In this document: one piece after another, positions 35,908 to 46,050 of the stretch
How the letters are laid out: each line of letters begins with the position of its first letter
Position numbering within the stretch: position 1 is the first letter of the stretch
Origin: Nematopogon swammerdamellus
Lineage: Eukaryota; Arthropoda; Insecta; Lepidoptera; Adelidae
Direction of reading: 5' to 3'
Assembly: GCA_946902875.1 (NCBI GenBank)
Contig: OX336336.1
Location: 28,909,558-28,973,557, forward strand
DNA length: 64,000 bases
Notes under the pieces: generated by a model
Seen by the model: only the letters and a program-made list of their open reading frames with translations
Database searches by the model: none
Told to the model about the DNA's origin: nothing
Translations under genes and position numbers: made by a program

Positions 35908-36299
35908 ATAATTTTATAGTGAAGCGGCACTAGGCATCACACAATATTCCTTTTCGATGCGCGCTAATGAGTCATGCTTTAGTTTTACATCGATATATCA
36001 GCGTGACCACCGTTTGGCATGAAAGTGACTTTTATAGCCGTAATTGCCATGAAGAAATAAGTTTAGTATAGTTGCATAGCCGCTTCGACCGATCTGCATT
36101 CAATGAGGTGTTACCACAGAGCTGTGGTTAGTTAGAGGGGGAAATACATACATAGCGTCACGCTTGTTTCTCAGTAGGGTAGGCAGAGAGGGGAATTTTT
36201 TGTTTCAGTTAAGATCGCACTACCCTTCAACCTTACCCACAAGATGAAATGACTGGTAGAGAATGCCTTTAGGCTTTAACTACGCATTTTGTAATTTTT
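35908..36299. other. Unassigned; RTE tail scrap at 36145-36197
   Basis: CATAGCGTCACGCTTGTTTC and GTAGGGTAGGCAGAGAG are the reversed end of the type c RTE tail. Rest not recognised. Confidence 0.5.
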
Positions 36300-36590
36300 T
36301 ATTGCGCAGTAAATTTTCATGGTTCGGTCATGTTGGAAGAATGGATGATATGATACTAACGAAAGAAATGTATGGAGTGAGTGGAAGAGTCGGGAAGGGT
36401 CGCTCTAGCGAAACGTAAACCTAGACCAGATCGGGCATGTGCTCAAAAAGGGTCAAGTGCGTATTACCCGTAACCGACGAGCATGAATGAAGAATATTAT
36501 GAGAGTAGGAGTGGCAGCAGAGGTGTTTCAGGATCGTGGCACGTAGAGATCCGTTGTCACCGGGAAACAGGCGTGACGCTATGAATATTT
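36300..36590 (+). pseudogene. RTE-like (type c) tail
   Basis: TTCGGTCATGTTGGAAGAAT, GACCAGATCGGGCATGTGCT, GTAACCGACGAGCATGAATG, GGATCGTGGCACGTAGAGAT, AAACAGGCGTGACGCTATG. Confidence 0.8.
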
Positions 36591-36811
36591 TCATTTTATT
36601 TAATTTAAACTCGAATTTCTAAGAGGCATAAATACCTAAGATATTGTAATCAATACTTTCATCAAAACAATTTAAATGATGTGCATAACGAATTGTTCAA
36701 TCGAAACTAACTTTTATAAGAAAGTAGTAAAACCACCGAGCTGTGAGCCTAGGGGCCAAAGCATCTTTGAAATAAAGAAACCAAATGCGCCGAAAATCTT
36801 CCGTGCAATAC

Positions 36812-36895
36812 TAGTGGGTGACCCCGACGACAACGTGTTCCGCGATCTAAAACCACTGCAACTTCGTAGGGATGTCATCGCCTTAAGGTGATGTG
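36812..36895 (+). mobile_element. LINE-a RT fragment
   Basis: One frame reads LVGDPDDNVFRDLKPLQLRR, matching LVGDPAVSRDLEPLQLRRDV of the ORF at 56658. Confidence 0.75.
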
Positions 36896-37989
36896 AGACT
36901 GCGTCTGACTCGAATTTCAAGAAGTGTACCGCCAATATTACTTACCTGACAGATTCAGTTTTAATATATGTAAAACTTCATGTATCAGCGCAGATGGATA
37001 GCTTTTTGAAAATACGATTTGATTAACTTCGCTCGATAGAAAAAAATCATGAACATGCTTGTAAATTTAGTTATAAAAACGTATTTAAGGCAACATGACC
37101 AAATCAAGGCTTTGGAAAAAATATATTTTATTTATCGAATATAATATATCTAAATCCGTAGCTTTTTATTTTTTTGTTTCGATCCGTAGTTTCGGAATAA
37201 AAAAATAAAAAGCACCCTACTCGAACCAGCGAAAGCGGCGCCTTGAAAGAGGAGTATCGTTGAACACGGGTTGACGAGGCCTTAAGTGGGTTTTATCGCT
37301 TATTCCATGGGGAATGCTCGGAGGAATACTCCGACCGATAGCCGGCCGACCGCACCACTGAGCTACCGAGGCTGACAAATGACTGATGAATGAATGAGAA
37401 GAGCGGAAGACTGCTTGGGGCGTTGTGCCTTGGGAGAGGCGCAGTAGCGGTCCATCAGTGAACAGATATGGGCTAATGATGACGATCATTATGCGTTGCC
37501 AGCGCATAAAAGTACTAAGGCGTGTGGCGCGCTAATATGTGGTCCCTAGGCTCAGCGGTCCGTGCGTAAAACCGTGAACCGTACAATCCCCTTCCCACGT
37601 TGTAAGCGGAACTAATCGCTCATGATAAATTATCTACATAATACGATACATTGTAACAAAATGGAAGTGCGCATGTGCAACCAAGTCACATGTTATTTAT
37701 ACATATATTATATTATATTTTTATGAATATATCCTCGACTTAATATTTTTAATTTTTACTTAGATATATAACTTATTAGTTATATATATGATAAGCAAAA
37801 CTTAGTATAAGTAATATAAGTTAAGAAATATACAAATTAAATAATATTAAATATATTATACCTATTATTACTTTTTATGGCGAAATAAATATCTGAATCG
37901 GAATAAATTCTGATTAATTTAATGAAGCCAATAAATAATCACATAATTATCTAATATTTAAATTATGTGGATAGTTACTAAGATATTTA
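36896..37989. other. Upstream mosaic of scraps and AT-rich DNA
   Basis: Holds a LINE-a piece at 37260-37330 (GCTTATTCCATGGGGAATGC), a SINE-1 head end at 37341-37376 (ACTGAGCTACCGAGGCTGAC) and an RTE tail (type e) at 37376-37500 (GGGAGAGGCGCAGTAGC). 37500-37985 is AT-rich with nothing recognised. Confidence 0.6.
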
Positions 37990-38112
37990 TGAAAAACCCT
38001 GCGAACTTTCTTGCCGGTTCTTCTTCGTATTCGTGTAATCGAACCGGATAGAACAAATTGTGACAAGTTCGAGTGCATTCTGCCATAAGAATGTTCAATA
38101 AACAATAAACAA
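37990..38112 (+). repeat. REP-T copy
   Basis: TTGCCGGTTCTTCTTCGTAT, TCGAACCGGATAGAACAAAT, GTTCAATAAACAATAAAC. Confidence 0.75.
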
Positions 38113-38139
38113 CAAATATGTCATGATTCATAAACATAT

Positions 38140-38364
38140 GTTTAGTGCGGCAAGGTTCTAGAGATGATTATGCAGGTCACACAAGTCGATCGCACAAGGA
38201 ATGCACATCGGTGCATAGGTGCAAGCAATAACGGTGCCGCGTGGGAGTGAATGCGCCCGCGCCGCGGCCGGTGCAGTCGGTAATGCGCACGCGCAGCGCT
38301 TGTCTCTTCCTCTGTTCGGTACATATATATATTTATGTAGTAGGTAATACATTTTATATCACAC
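38140..38364. other. CpG-rich stretch 38230-38320
   Basis: GCGCCCGCGCCGCGGCCGG and GCGCACGCGCAGCGC stand out in AT-rich DNA about 4.1 kb upstream of the jbug start codon. It could be a promoter region, but I see no initiator or TATA box that I would defend. Confidence 0.3.
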
Positions 38365-38700
38365 TAGCTGTGCCCGCGACTTCGTCCGCGTGGACTTATC
38401 ACCACGCCATCTACCGGGTCCAATTGTATTTTCAAACCATCCAGGGACCCACTCAAATATACACACAAAATTTCATCCAAATCGGTCCAGCCGTTCAGGA
38501 GAAGTTAGGTGACAAACACACGTACAGAAGAATTATATTTAAATATAAAGATAAAGAAGAAGATAAGAAGAATTAACTTAAAGTTTGGTATGTAAGTTAT
38601 AATTTAGAAACAATTAATAAAATTAATAATAATAAATTAATAAAACTCTGTCTTGCCCGGTTCTTCCTTATACTCGTAGATTGCGTTACTAAACGGGACA
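38365..38700. repeat. Lepidopteran repeat, AGCTGTGCCCGCGACTTC type
   Basis: CTAGCTGTGCCCGCGACTTC, AAATTTCATCCAAATCGGTC, AGGAGAAGTTAGGTGACAAA. Distinct from REP-X beyond the first 15 bases. AT-rich spacer follows from 38550. Confidence 0.65.
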
Positions 38701-39044
38701 AGATAAAACAAAAACCGGCCAAGTGCGAGTCGGACTCGCACCGAGGCTTCCGTACCACCACGAAATTGGTCGGTTTTTAACGCCCGATTCAAAAAGATGG
38801 GTCATAAAAGTTTAACGTGTGTGTGTGTATGTATGTAAGGGTGTGTCTGTCTGTGACATCGTAGCTACCAAACGGATGGACCGATTTGGATGCGGTTTTT
38901 TTATTAGAAAGCTGGTTTAATCCGGATGGTTCTTAGCTCTATGTTTGTAATCAAGTAATCAAGTAATTAAGTAATCAAAAAACTAATTATCTTTAAAAAT
39001 GGACCTATTTAATGCGGGTTTTTTTAAAGCTTGAAATAAACTGC
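38701..39044. repeat. REP-Y end and a second simple interspersed repeat
   Basis: 38705-38785 has AACCGGCCAAGTGCGAGTCG and TCCGTACCACCACG. 38818-38995 has GTGACATCGTAGCTACCAAA, GGATGGACCGATTTGGATGC and repeated AATCAAGTAATC, a known style of lepidopteran repeat. Confidence 0.55.
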
Positions 39045-39165
39045 GGAGTTTCTTGTCGGTTCTTCTTCGTGGGTGTAATCGAACCGGATAGAACAAATTG
39101 TGACAAGTTCGAGAGCAGTCTAACTGCCATATGAATGATCAATAAACAATACAAAAAAACAATAC
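39045..39165 (+). repeat. REP-T copy
   Basis: GTTTCTTGTCGGTTCTTCTT, TCGAACCGGATAGAACAAAT, TGATCAATAAACAATAC. Confidence 0.75.
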
Positions 39166-39182
39166 AAAAAACGTTAAATTAT

Positions 39183-39346
39183 AAATTAAAAAACCCCCGA
39201 CTCTAAAAAGTTGAAAATAATTTCCGTTTACTTAGTCGGGGGACCGCTAAGTAAATAAAATATAAAAATTCAGAGCTGTGCGCGAATTTACCTAGCGGAC
39301 CCCCGAAATTATTTTTGACTTTTTAAGGGTCAGGGGTTTTTTAAAT
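39183..39346. mobile_element. Compact MITE, CCCCCGACTC ends
   Basis: AAAAAACCCCCGACTCTAAA at the left and GGGTCAGGGGTTTTTT at the right are imperfect inverted ends. The inside also pairs (AAAATAATTTCCG / AAATTATTTTTGAC; GGGGGACCGCTAAGTAAA / CCTAGCGGACCCCC). Confidence 0.75.
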
Positions 39347-40069
39347 ATGTAATTTAACTTTTTGACAATCTTGGTGGACAAGTTAAGTGTAAGAATTCTG
39401 GTCTGATCTTTTCGACGTTCGACTTTGATATCTTGCAGGAGTCGCAAGGCAAGTCATGAAATTATTAATCAATGCAAGTCATCAAATTAATTTTTACAAT
39501 CATATTTGAATTCTAGAAGATTCTTTATGATAATGTGACGCAAAACAGGCATTATGCGTCCGGCGGCACCGCTACACAAGAGGTACAAAACCGCTAGATA
39601 ATAATCTCCAAGTTTATCGATATTGCGGTACTGTTTCGGTTTGTACTAAAGTCAGTGATTTGTGCCCAGTTATGCGACCGTAATAGAAGACCGTAGAAAA
39701 GTAAGAAATGTCGGTAAATCGGTGCGGATATTAGCAAAGGGTTGCCATAAAGGTGCAGGTACTGACCGGGACACTATAGAGAAACCTTAGAAAAGTTGGT
39801 TGCCTTTGAGCGGGGAAATGCAGCGCCTGTTCTATGAATATAAAATTAAATTTTAGATGATAGGTACCTTTTACATTTAAGAATAGATTATACATAAATT
39901 CTATTAGGTAGGCAATGGTTTTAAATGTCCATTAGCCAATAAATTATAGGCCCAAGAAAAGTGTCCGATTCAGAACGATCCACGCAGCTCTGTATGCTCA
40001 CAGATAGTTAGCCAAAAGTCTCCACTGAACGTTCGTTGTTTATGTATACACATAATTGGGTTGGTTGAA
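39347..40069. other. No feature recognised
   Basis: About 720 bases without a supported gene or repeat. Confidence 0.45.
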
Positions 40070-40191
40070 AGGTTGACTGGAAGAAATCACTTGCAGTGAT
40101 AAGTCCGCCTTTGCGCACTTCTGTATTGGTTTGTTCTACTCGTGTACTGTTCTTCTTTCCATTGTGTGCAATAAAGAGTTTCTATTCTATT
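40070..40191 (+). repeat. REP-Z copy
   Basis: CACTTGCAGTGATAAGTCCG, CCTTTGCGCACTTCTGTATT, GTGTGCAATAAAGAGTTTC. Confidence 0.65.
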
Positions 40192-40581
40192 CTTTTTTTT
40201 TTTTATGGAAACTGACACGGTTGGTTTCATCACCTACAACGTCCGTGATGTCAGCCCATAACACCGGGTGAACTAGGTGCCATATCAGTGCTTACCCCTT
40301 TGATCGTGCCGGCTACACTGAACTGGTCGGAAAACACAAACTATTTACATAGCCGTTTAGACCGACGTTTCATTCAGTGCGGTGGTACCAACCCGGGCGG
40401 GTTAAACCCTACCACCAAGTAAGATTAGGAGGGAAGGGACCTACAGTTTTACGAGGAATCCGAACCTCGGTTAGCCTCCAACGGTCAGCGGTCACCCATC
40501 CAAGTACTGACCGCACCCAGCGTTGCTTAACATTCAATGGCGACAGTTGACTGTCTGCACCACTGAGCTAACGAGGCTGAC
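40192..40581 (-). mobile_element. SINE-1, head A, complete 5' end
   Basis: GGAAACTGACACGGTTGG, ACACCGGGTGAACTAGGTGC, TTTGATCGTGCCGGCTACAC, CAAGTACTGACCGCACCCAG, GTTGCTTAACATTCAATGGC, GAGCTAACGAGGCTGAC. Sister of 28873-29260. Confidence 0.93.
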
Positions 40582-41064
40582 AAAAATTATTCTATTTTAT
40601 AATTGACATATGCGACTGAAATCTGCGGACTTCTGATGCCCGAAACGCTCTGTCATGCGTGTTAGGAAATAACAAGAAACACTAAACCTGTTCAATTTTT
40701 TTTATTTTTTAGTATGAATAAAACTAACTGGCTTTTGGTTCCTGACCGGAACATTTGGTGGTCAGGCGGGACGGCCGGGACTGAGATTCTAAACCGGTGA
40801 CAAGTCCGGGACGAATGGCAACCCTATTTTGCAAAAAAATTGGCGGCAACAGGTGACTGGTGGAGAACCAGTGCGGAGTGACACCGTTGTCATAATGTGA
40901 CAACGGTGTCAGACCACACACCGTGGTGTGTGACGGTCACACATCAACACGATGCATAGAACGATAAGGCTGTAATAGGCTTCCTCTGTAGGTACATTTT
41001 CTAGAATAGTACCAAGTACCAAGCATATTAGAATATTTACTTAAGGTGTCACCATCGGTATTTT
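40582..41064. other. Unassigned; perfect 14-bp-arm hairpin at 40879-40911
   Basis: TGACACCGTTGTCA and TGACAACGGTGTCA flank a 5-base loop, and a second short palindrome (ACACACCGTGGTGTGT) follows at once. No gene recognised. Confidence 0.65.
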
Positions 41065-41371
41065 GTCAGCCTCGGTAGCTCAGTGGTACGGTCGGTGGAC
41101 TGTTGGTAAGCAACCCTGGGCGCGATCAGTACTTGGATGGGTGACCACGTTAATTCCACGTTAAACTGTAGGTTCCTTCCCTACATACCTTACTAGGTGG
41201 TAGGGTTTATCCCGACCGGGTTGGTACCCCCGCTCTGAACGAAACGCCGCGAAACGACTATGTAAATAGTTCGTGTTTTCGCCCCAGTTCAGTGTAGCCG
41301 ACATGAAATGAAGGGAAGCACTGACACGGCACCTAGCTCACCCGGTGTTATGGGCTGACATCACGGATATA
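41065..41371 (+). mobile_element. SINE-1, clearest tRNA/5S head copy
   Basis: CAGCCTCGGTAGCTCAGTGG (A box), AAGCAACCCTGGGCGCGATC, AGTACTTGGATGGGTGACCA (5S internal element), then core CTTACTAGGTGGTAGGG and tail to GCTGACATCACGGAT. The 3' end is cut short, and the B-box segment is partly deleted in this copy. Confidence 0.92.
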
Positions 41372-41712
41372 GCGAGCCAATTGCCATATGTACATATACT
41401 TACGCTTGGAATAACACCATTGAAGAGTCATGGTACCCACTTACTGTTAGAGTTTGTCATTAATTTGGCATCATTAGCGCCATGGCAAAGTTGAAGGAAA
41501 CGCGATGACGTATTGTCGTTAAAACTTGAACCTTGAGCGCGTGACATAAGGAGTCACAATGGAGCGACAGCGTCGAAGGCCGAGCCGTTTCGCTTGGGTT
41601 CACACTAGTCTATTATTCCACTGCAGTTCGCTTGTTTATAGTTGCAGTTAGTTACGTGCATTGAGTTAAAGCTGAGTACGTTCTTTTTATAAATATTTAT
41701 TTTTATTTAATT
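41372..41712. other. No feature recognised
   Basis: Short interval between two SINE-1 copies of opposite strand; no gene or repeat identified. Confidence 0.45.
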
Positions 41713-42151
41713 TTCTTTTTTATGGAAACTGACACTGTTTGCTACATCACCTACAACATCCGTGAGGTCAGCCCATAACACCGGGTGAACTAGGTGCCGT
41801 ATCAGTGCTTCCCTTCATTTCATGTCGGCCACACTGAACTGGACACGAAAACACGAACTATTTACATAGCCGTTTCGACTGACGTTTCATGCAGTGCGGT
41901 GGTAGCAACCAGGGCGGGATTAACCCTACCACTTACATAGCCGTTTCGAATTCAGTGCGGTGGTATCAAATCGGGCGCGATAAACCCTACCACCTAGTAA
42001 GGTAAGAAGGGAAGGGACCTACAGTTTTACGTGGAATCCGAACCACGGTCAGGCTCCAACCGGTCGAGCGATCTACACCAATCCAAGTACTGATCGAGCT
42101 CAGGGTTGCTTAACAGTCGAATGACCGCACCACTGAGCTACCGAGGCTGAT
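41713..42151 (-). mobile_element. SINE-1 with internal duplication
   Basis: GGAAACTGACACTGTTTGCT, TTTCATGTCGGCCACACTGA, then the block CATAGCCGTTTCGA ... CCCTACCAC occurs twice (41869-41932 and 41939-41995), then the head ending GAGCTACCGAGGCTGA. Confidence 0.88.
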
Positions 42152-42185
42152 GTTAAATTTTTTTACGTGGGTAAAAATTGGCTAT

Positions 42186-42354
42186 GTTAAAAGTGGCTAT
42201 GAGTGGCCTAGTGGTCTGGGCGTCGGTTTCTCTTAGAAGAGGTCCATGTTTGAAATCTGGTCGGCGTGTGATTTGAGTTTTCTCCTGACGGAAAAAAATT
42301 ACGTGCATTCCTGCACCAGCTGATCAACGTACGGAACTGGTGTAAAATGGCTCA
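42186..42354 (+). mobile_element. SINE-2 head
   Basis: TGAGTGGCCTAGTGGTCTGG, GCGTCGGTTTCTCTTAG, TTTGAAATCTGGTCGGCGTG (B box decayed), CGTACGGAACTGGTGTAAAA. Confidence 0.75.
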
Positions 42355-42680
42355 GCGCCGTACTATAAAAAAAACCGGCCAAGTGCGAGTCGGACTCGCG
42401 CCCCGAGGTTTCCACACCACAACAAAAACATTGAAAGAAAACACGTTTCTTGTATGGGAACCCCCCTTAATTTTTTACTTTTGCTATTTTTTATTATTTG
42501 TTGTTACATATATCCGCCATAATAAATAACACATATTCTGTGAAAATTTGAACGGGCTACATATTACGGTTCAAGAGATACCTCGGACAGACAGACAGAC
42601 AGACGGACGGACGGAAAGACAGAAAGACGGCGTAGGCTTAGTAATAGGCTTCCGTACGAGATACAGAAACCTAAAAACTG
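42355..42680. repeat. REP-Y, reverse orientation
   Basis: AACCGGCCAAGTGCGAGTCG, TTTGTTGTTACATATATCCG, CTACATATTACGGTTCAAGA, GACAGACAGACAGACAGACG, GGCTTCCGTACGAGATAC. Confidence 0.8.
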
Positions 42681-42853
42681 TAGGTCCCTTCCCTTGCAAC
42701 TTACTCTAGGTTGTAGGCTGAAGGCTTTAAGTTTTCAATTCCGATGGCACCAAAGCCGGCATATGAAATAAAATATATTTAAATTATAATAACATAATAT
42801 ACATTACATTTTTAACTGTTAATTTATCAGTTTTAATTTCTTTAAATGTTTTT
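42681..42853. other. SINE-2 core scrap and AT-rich DNA
   Basis: CTGTAGGTCCCTTCCCTTGC at 42679 is the shared SINE core start; nothing else. Confidence 0.5.
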
Positions 42854-43186
42854 TTATTTTTTTTTATTGAAACTGACACGGTTGGCTACATCACCTACAA
42901 CGTCCGTGATGTCAGCCCATAACACCGGGTGAACTTGGTGCCACCTCAGTGCTTCCCTTCGGTCGTGCCGGCTACACTGAACTGGACGGAAAACACAAAC
43001 TATTTACATAGCCGTTTCGACCGACCTTTCATTCAGTGCGGTGGTACCAACCCGGGCGGGTTAAACCCTACCACCTAGTAATATAAGAACGGAGTCATCC
43101 CTTAGTCGCCTTTTACAACATACACGGGGAGAGATGCAGTGGGGCTATTCTTTTAAAGTACCGGCCCCACACGGTACTTTTCTTTC
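42854..43186 (-). mobile_element. SINE-1, B-type, complete
   Basis: TTTTTATTGAAACTGACACG, GGTCGTGCCGGCTACACTGA, ACCACCTAGTAATATAAGAA, AGAGATGCAGTGGGGCTATT, GGCCCCACACGGTAC. Confidence 0.92.
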
Positions 43187-43741
43187 TCTTACACTGTCGT
43201 ATACTTATTTTTATATGTAGTGACCTATTAGCGGTGTACATATGTGTGACCCATTGTGTTATTGTAAACTTTATATGTGTGATGATCATCAACACTCAAA
43301 ATAAATAAATAAAAAAATAAATAAAAATGACCCTGAAGGCCACAGAGGCGAGATGCCAATTTCGTTGGTTTACCAGCTCGTTGCCGTCGTGTCTACACAA
43401 TCCCTTCTGTTTATTTTGAGCAGCTAAAAAGCTGTCATTGTTTGTCAAACTGTCAAAAGGTGTAAGGGTTTTGTCAACTGAATATGTATTGTACAACTAC
43501 TTACTGTCGTTTATTCCTACGCATTCAACTAATCGCTCTGGCTGCCATATCCTCATTCAAATATCATCCATGTGGGAGTGGACTCGATCACTTCCACATT
43601 TATCATTTTAATCATATTTTTCAACCTGCAATAATTGAGTTTTTTCCATTGAATTATTCTCATAGATTTGAGGATGTCAATTTTGTAATAAATTATTATG
43701 TTCAGCGTAAAACGCGCACCACCGCACGGGTCGATTAGACA
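43187..43741. other. No feature recognised
   Basis: AT-rich, with (AAATA)n near 43300. Open frames at 43484-43738 and 43553-43828 show no known domain. Confidence 0.45.
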
Positions 43742-44485
43742 AACTATCCTACAAATATTATAAACGTGAAAGTTTGTGAGGATGTATGGATTTAATGATG
43801 TAAGGATCTTTGTTCCTCTTTCACGCAAAAAACTACTGAACGGATTTTGATGAGACTTTATAGTACTAGTAGCTTATACATCAGAATAGCACATAGGCTA
43901 TAATTTATAAATAATATAAAGATATTGTGTAAATTTGCCAAAATATAACGATAAATGTCAAGTAAGTCGGAAAAAATCCCGCCTTCATCTCTTCTCCCAA
44001 GAAAAACAAAAGCCTATCAACGTCACATAAAAACTTAAATTTCGAATTCTGTTCTTTTTTTAAAATTTGCAGAAAACAAATATGGCCATTGGCCAGTACG
44101 GAAAGGCGCGGGGCGGTGCGGAGCGGCGCGGGGCACCGCGGGGCGGCGCAGAGCGGCGCGGGGCACCGCGGCGCGGCGCGGAAAGTCGCGGGGCGGCGTG
44201 GAGCGACGCGGGTCGGCGGGGGGCGGCGCGGTACGGCGCGGTGCGGCACGGAGCGGCGTGGAACGGCGCGGTACGGCGCGGAGCGGCGCGGAGCGGCGCG
44301 GTTCGGCTCAGAGCGGCGCGGCGCAGAGCGGCGCGGGGCTGAGCGGCGCGGGACGGCGTGGACCGGCGCGGAAAGGCGCGGAAAGGCTTGAAAAGGCGCG
44401 GGGCGGCGCGTGACAGCGCGGGTCGGCGCGGGGTGCCGCGGGACGGCGCGGGGCGGCGAGCAAAGCTGCGGGCAAAAGCTAGGCT
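43742..44485 (+). mobile_element. Helitron/Lep1-like element with GC minisatellite inside
   Basis: Left end ATCCTACAAATATTATAAAC, GTGAAAGTTTGTGAGGATGT, CTACTGAACGGATTTTGATG, ACATAGGCTATAATTTAT; right end GCTGCGGGCAAAAGCTAG. These are the usual ends of a common lepidopteran Helitron-type repeat; 44097-44461 is a minisatellite. Confidence 0.65.
44097..44461. repeat. GC-rich minisatellite (GGCGCGGAGC)n
   Basis: About 365 bases of 10-15-base variants of GGCGCGGAGCGGCGCGGGGC. All six frames stay mostly open as Arg/Gly/Ala-rich peptides; these are repeat artefacts. Confidence 0.93.
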
Positions 44486-44885
44486 TCCATATATTACTAA
44501 CTCAAGCTTACAAGCGCATACCGGCAAGAAATACTCTCTTGGGCACACAACCAAAGCAAGCAGCACTGGTTCCAACTGCCCGGGCAGAAGCACGCGAAGG
44601 CACTGCTTTCTGGGCACTCGCGTAAATTCACTTCCGAGGTATTCCGAATGTGCCTTAGCGACACACCGGTGTGCAGGTTCTGTATAAAAGAGCATATGAA
44701 ACGCCCATACACGTCCTTTGTGAATGTGAAGTGCTCATTCACAGTAGAAGCTACGGCTTCTTGGGGGTTATATTTTTAACCCATGCGAAATACAGGCACT
44801 CAACCCCAAAAAATATAACTCGGTTCATAACAGAAATCGTACTTGGGGGTGAGGCTATAAACTTTTGAGAGATCACAATAGATGT
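44486..44885 (+). pseudogene. LINE RNase H-type C-terminus, zinc-knuckle end
   Basis: One frame reads ETPIHVLCECEVLIHSRSYG with an upstream CRFC in a neighbouring frame (CRFC...E.P.H.LC.C), the usual C-terminal Cys/His motif after RNase H in Jockey-type elements. It ends at EIVLGGEAINF-stop. At least one frameshift. Confidence 0.65.
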
Positions 44886-44944
44886 TCTTGTAGGTCGCAG
44901 TGACAACAGGGTTCAGGAGCCCAAACTCTCACACTTTAAATAAT

Positions 44945-45405
44945 TTTTTTAATGGAAACTGACACGGTTGGCTACGTCACCTACAACATCGGTGATGTCA
45001 GCCCATTACACCGGGTGAACTAGGTGCTATGTCAGTTCTTCCCCTCATTTCACACCGGCTACACTGAACTGGACGGAAAACACGAACTATTTACATAGCC
45101 GTTTCGACCGACGACGTTTCACTCAGCGCGGTGGTACCAACCCGGCCGGGATAAACCCTACCACCTAGTAAGGTAAGAAGGGAAGGGACCTACAGTTTAA
45201 CGTGGACTCCGAACCACGGTCAGCCTCCAACGGTCGAGCTCCAAGTACTGACCGTGCATCAGCATTGCTCAACAACAGTCGACTGACCGCACCACTGAGC
45301 TACCGAGGCTGACGAATTTCCTTATCTCTTAGTCGACTTATACGACATGCGACGGGGAGAGATGCAGTGGGGCTATTATTTTTAAGTACCGAACCCACAC
45401 GGTAC
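44945..45405 (-). mobile_element. SINE-1, full-length with both heads
   Basis: GGAAACTGACACGGTTGGCT, GGATAAACCCTACCACCTAG, CACTGAGCTACCGAGGCTGA, then TTAGTCGACTTATACGACAT, AGAGATGCAGTGGGGCTATT, ACCCACACGGTAC. Second clear copy in which head B precedes head A. Confidence 0.92.
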
Positions 45406-45450
45406 AAATTCCACGGACACGGTTTCAATCTAAAGCACGACAATATACTG

Positions 45451-45759
45451 GGGCCGGTACTTCAAAAGAATAGCCCCACTGCATCTCTCCCCGTGTATGT
45501 CGTAAAAGGCGACTAAGGGATATGACTCCCTTCTTATATTACTAGGTGGTAGGGTTTAACCCGCCCGGGTTGGTACCACCGCACTGAATGAAAGGTCGGT
45601 CGAAACGGCTATGCAAATAGTTTGTGTTTTCCGTCCATTTCAGTGTAGCCGGCACGACCGAAGGGAAGCACTGACGTGGCACCAAGTTCACCCGGTGTTA
45701 TGGGCTGACATCACGGATGTTGTAGCCAACCGTGTCAGTTTCCATAAAAAAAAAAATAA
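45451..45759 (+). mobile_element. SINE-1, B-type
   Basis: GGGCCGGTACTTCAAAAGAA, TAGCCCCACTGCATCTCTCC, GGTTGGTACCACCGCACTGA, GTGTCAGTTTCCATAAAAAA. Head-to-head with the preceding minus-strand copy. Confidence 0.92.
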
Positions 45760-45825
45760 TAATAATTGTTACCCGTGCGTGGTGTGGCACAGTATGCATA
45801 AGGTGAGGTGTCTGCTCTCGTGGTG

Positions 45826-46050
45826 CTGTTTATTGTTTATTGTTTATTGTTTATTGTTTATTGTTTATTGTTTATTGTTTATTGTTTATTGTTTTTGTTT
45901 ATTGTTTATTGTTTATTGTTTATTGTTTATTGTTTATTGTTTATTGTTTATTGTTTATTGTTTATTGTTTATTGTTTATTGTTTATTGTTTATTGTTTAT
46001 TTAGCATCTATTGGCAGTACACTGCGCTCAGATTTTAGACCTGTAGCGCT
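45826..46050 (-). repeat. Expanded heptanucleotide LINE tail (TTTATTG)n
   Basis: About 24 copies of TTTATTG, one imperfect, at 45829-46003, then TTAGCATCTATTGGCAGTAC and ACTGCGCTCAGATTT. The latter is the reverse of the type d RTE tail at 18790-18853, so the heptamer is an extended retroelement 3' tail. Confidence 0.85.

Noticed and set aside
44060..44695. 211-codon Arg/Ala/Pro-rich frame and its overlapping partners
   Set aside because: All frames are open because the GC minisatellite lacks A/T for stop codons; no splice or start context.
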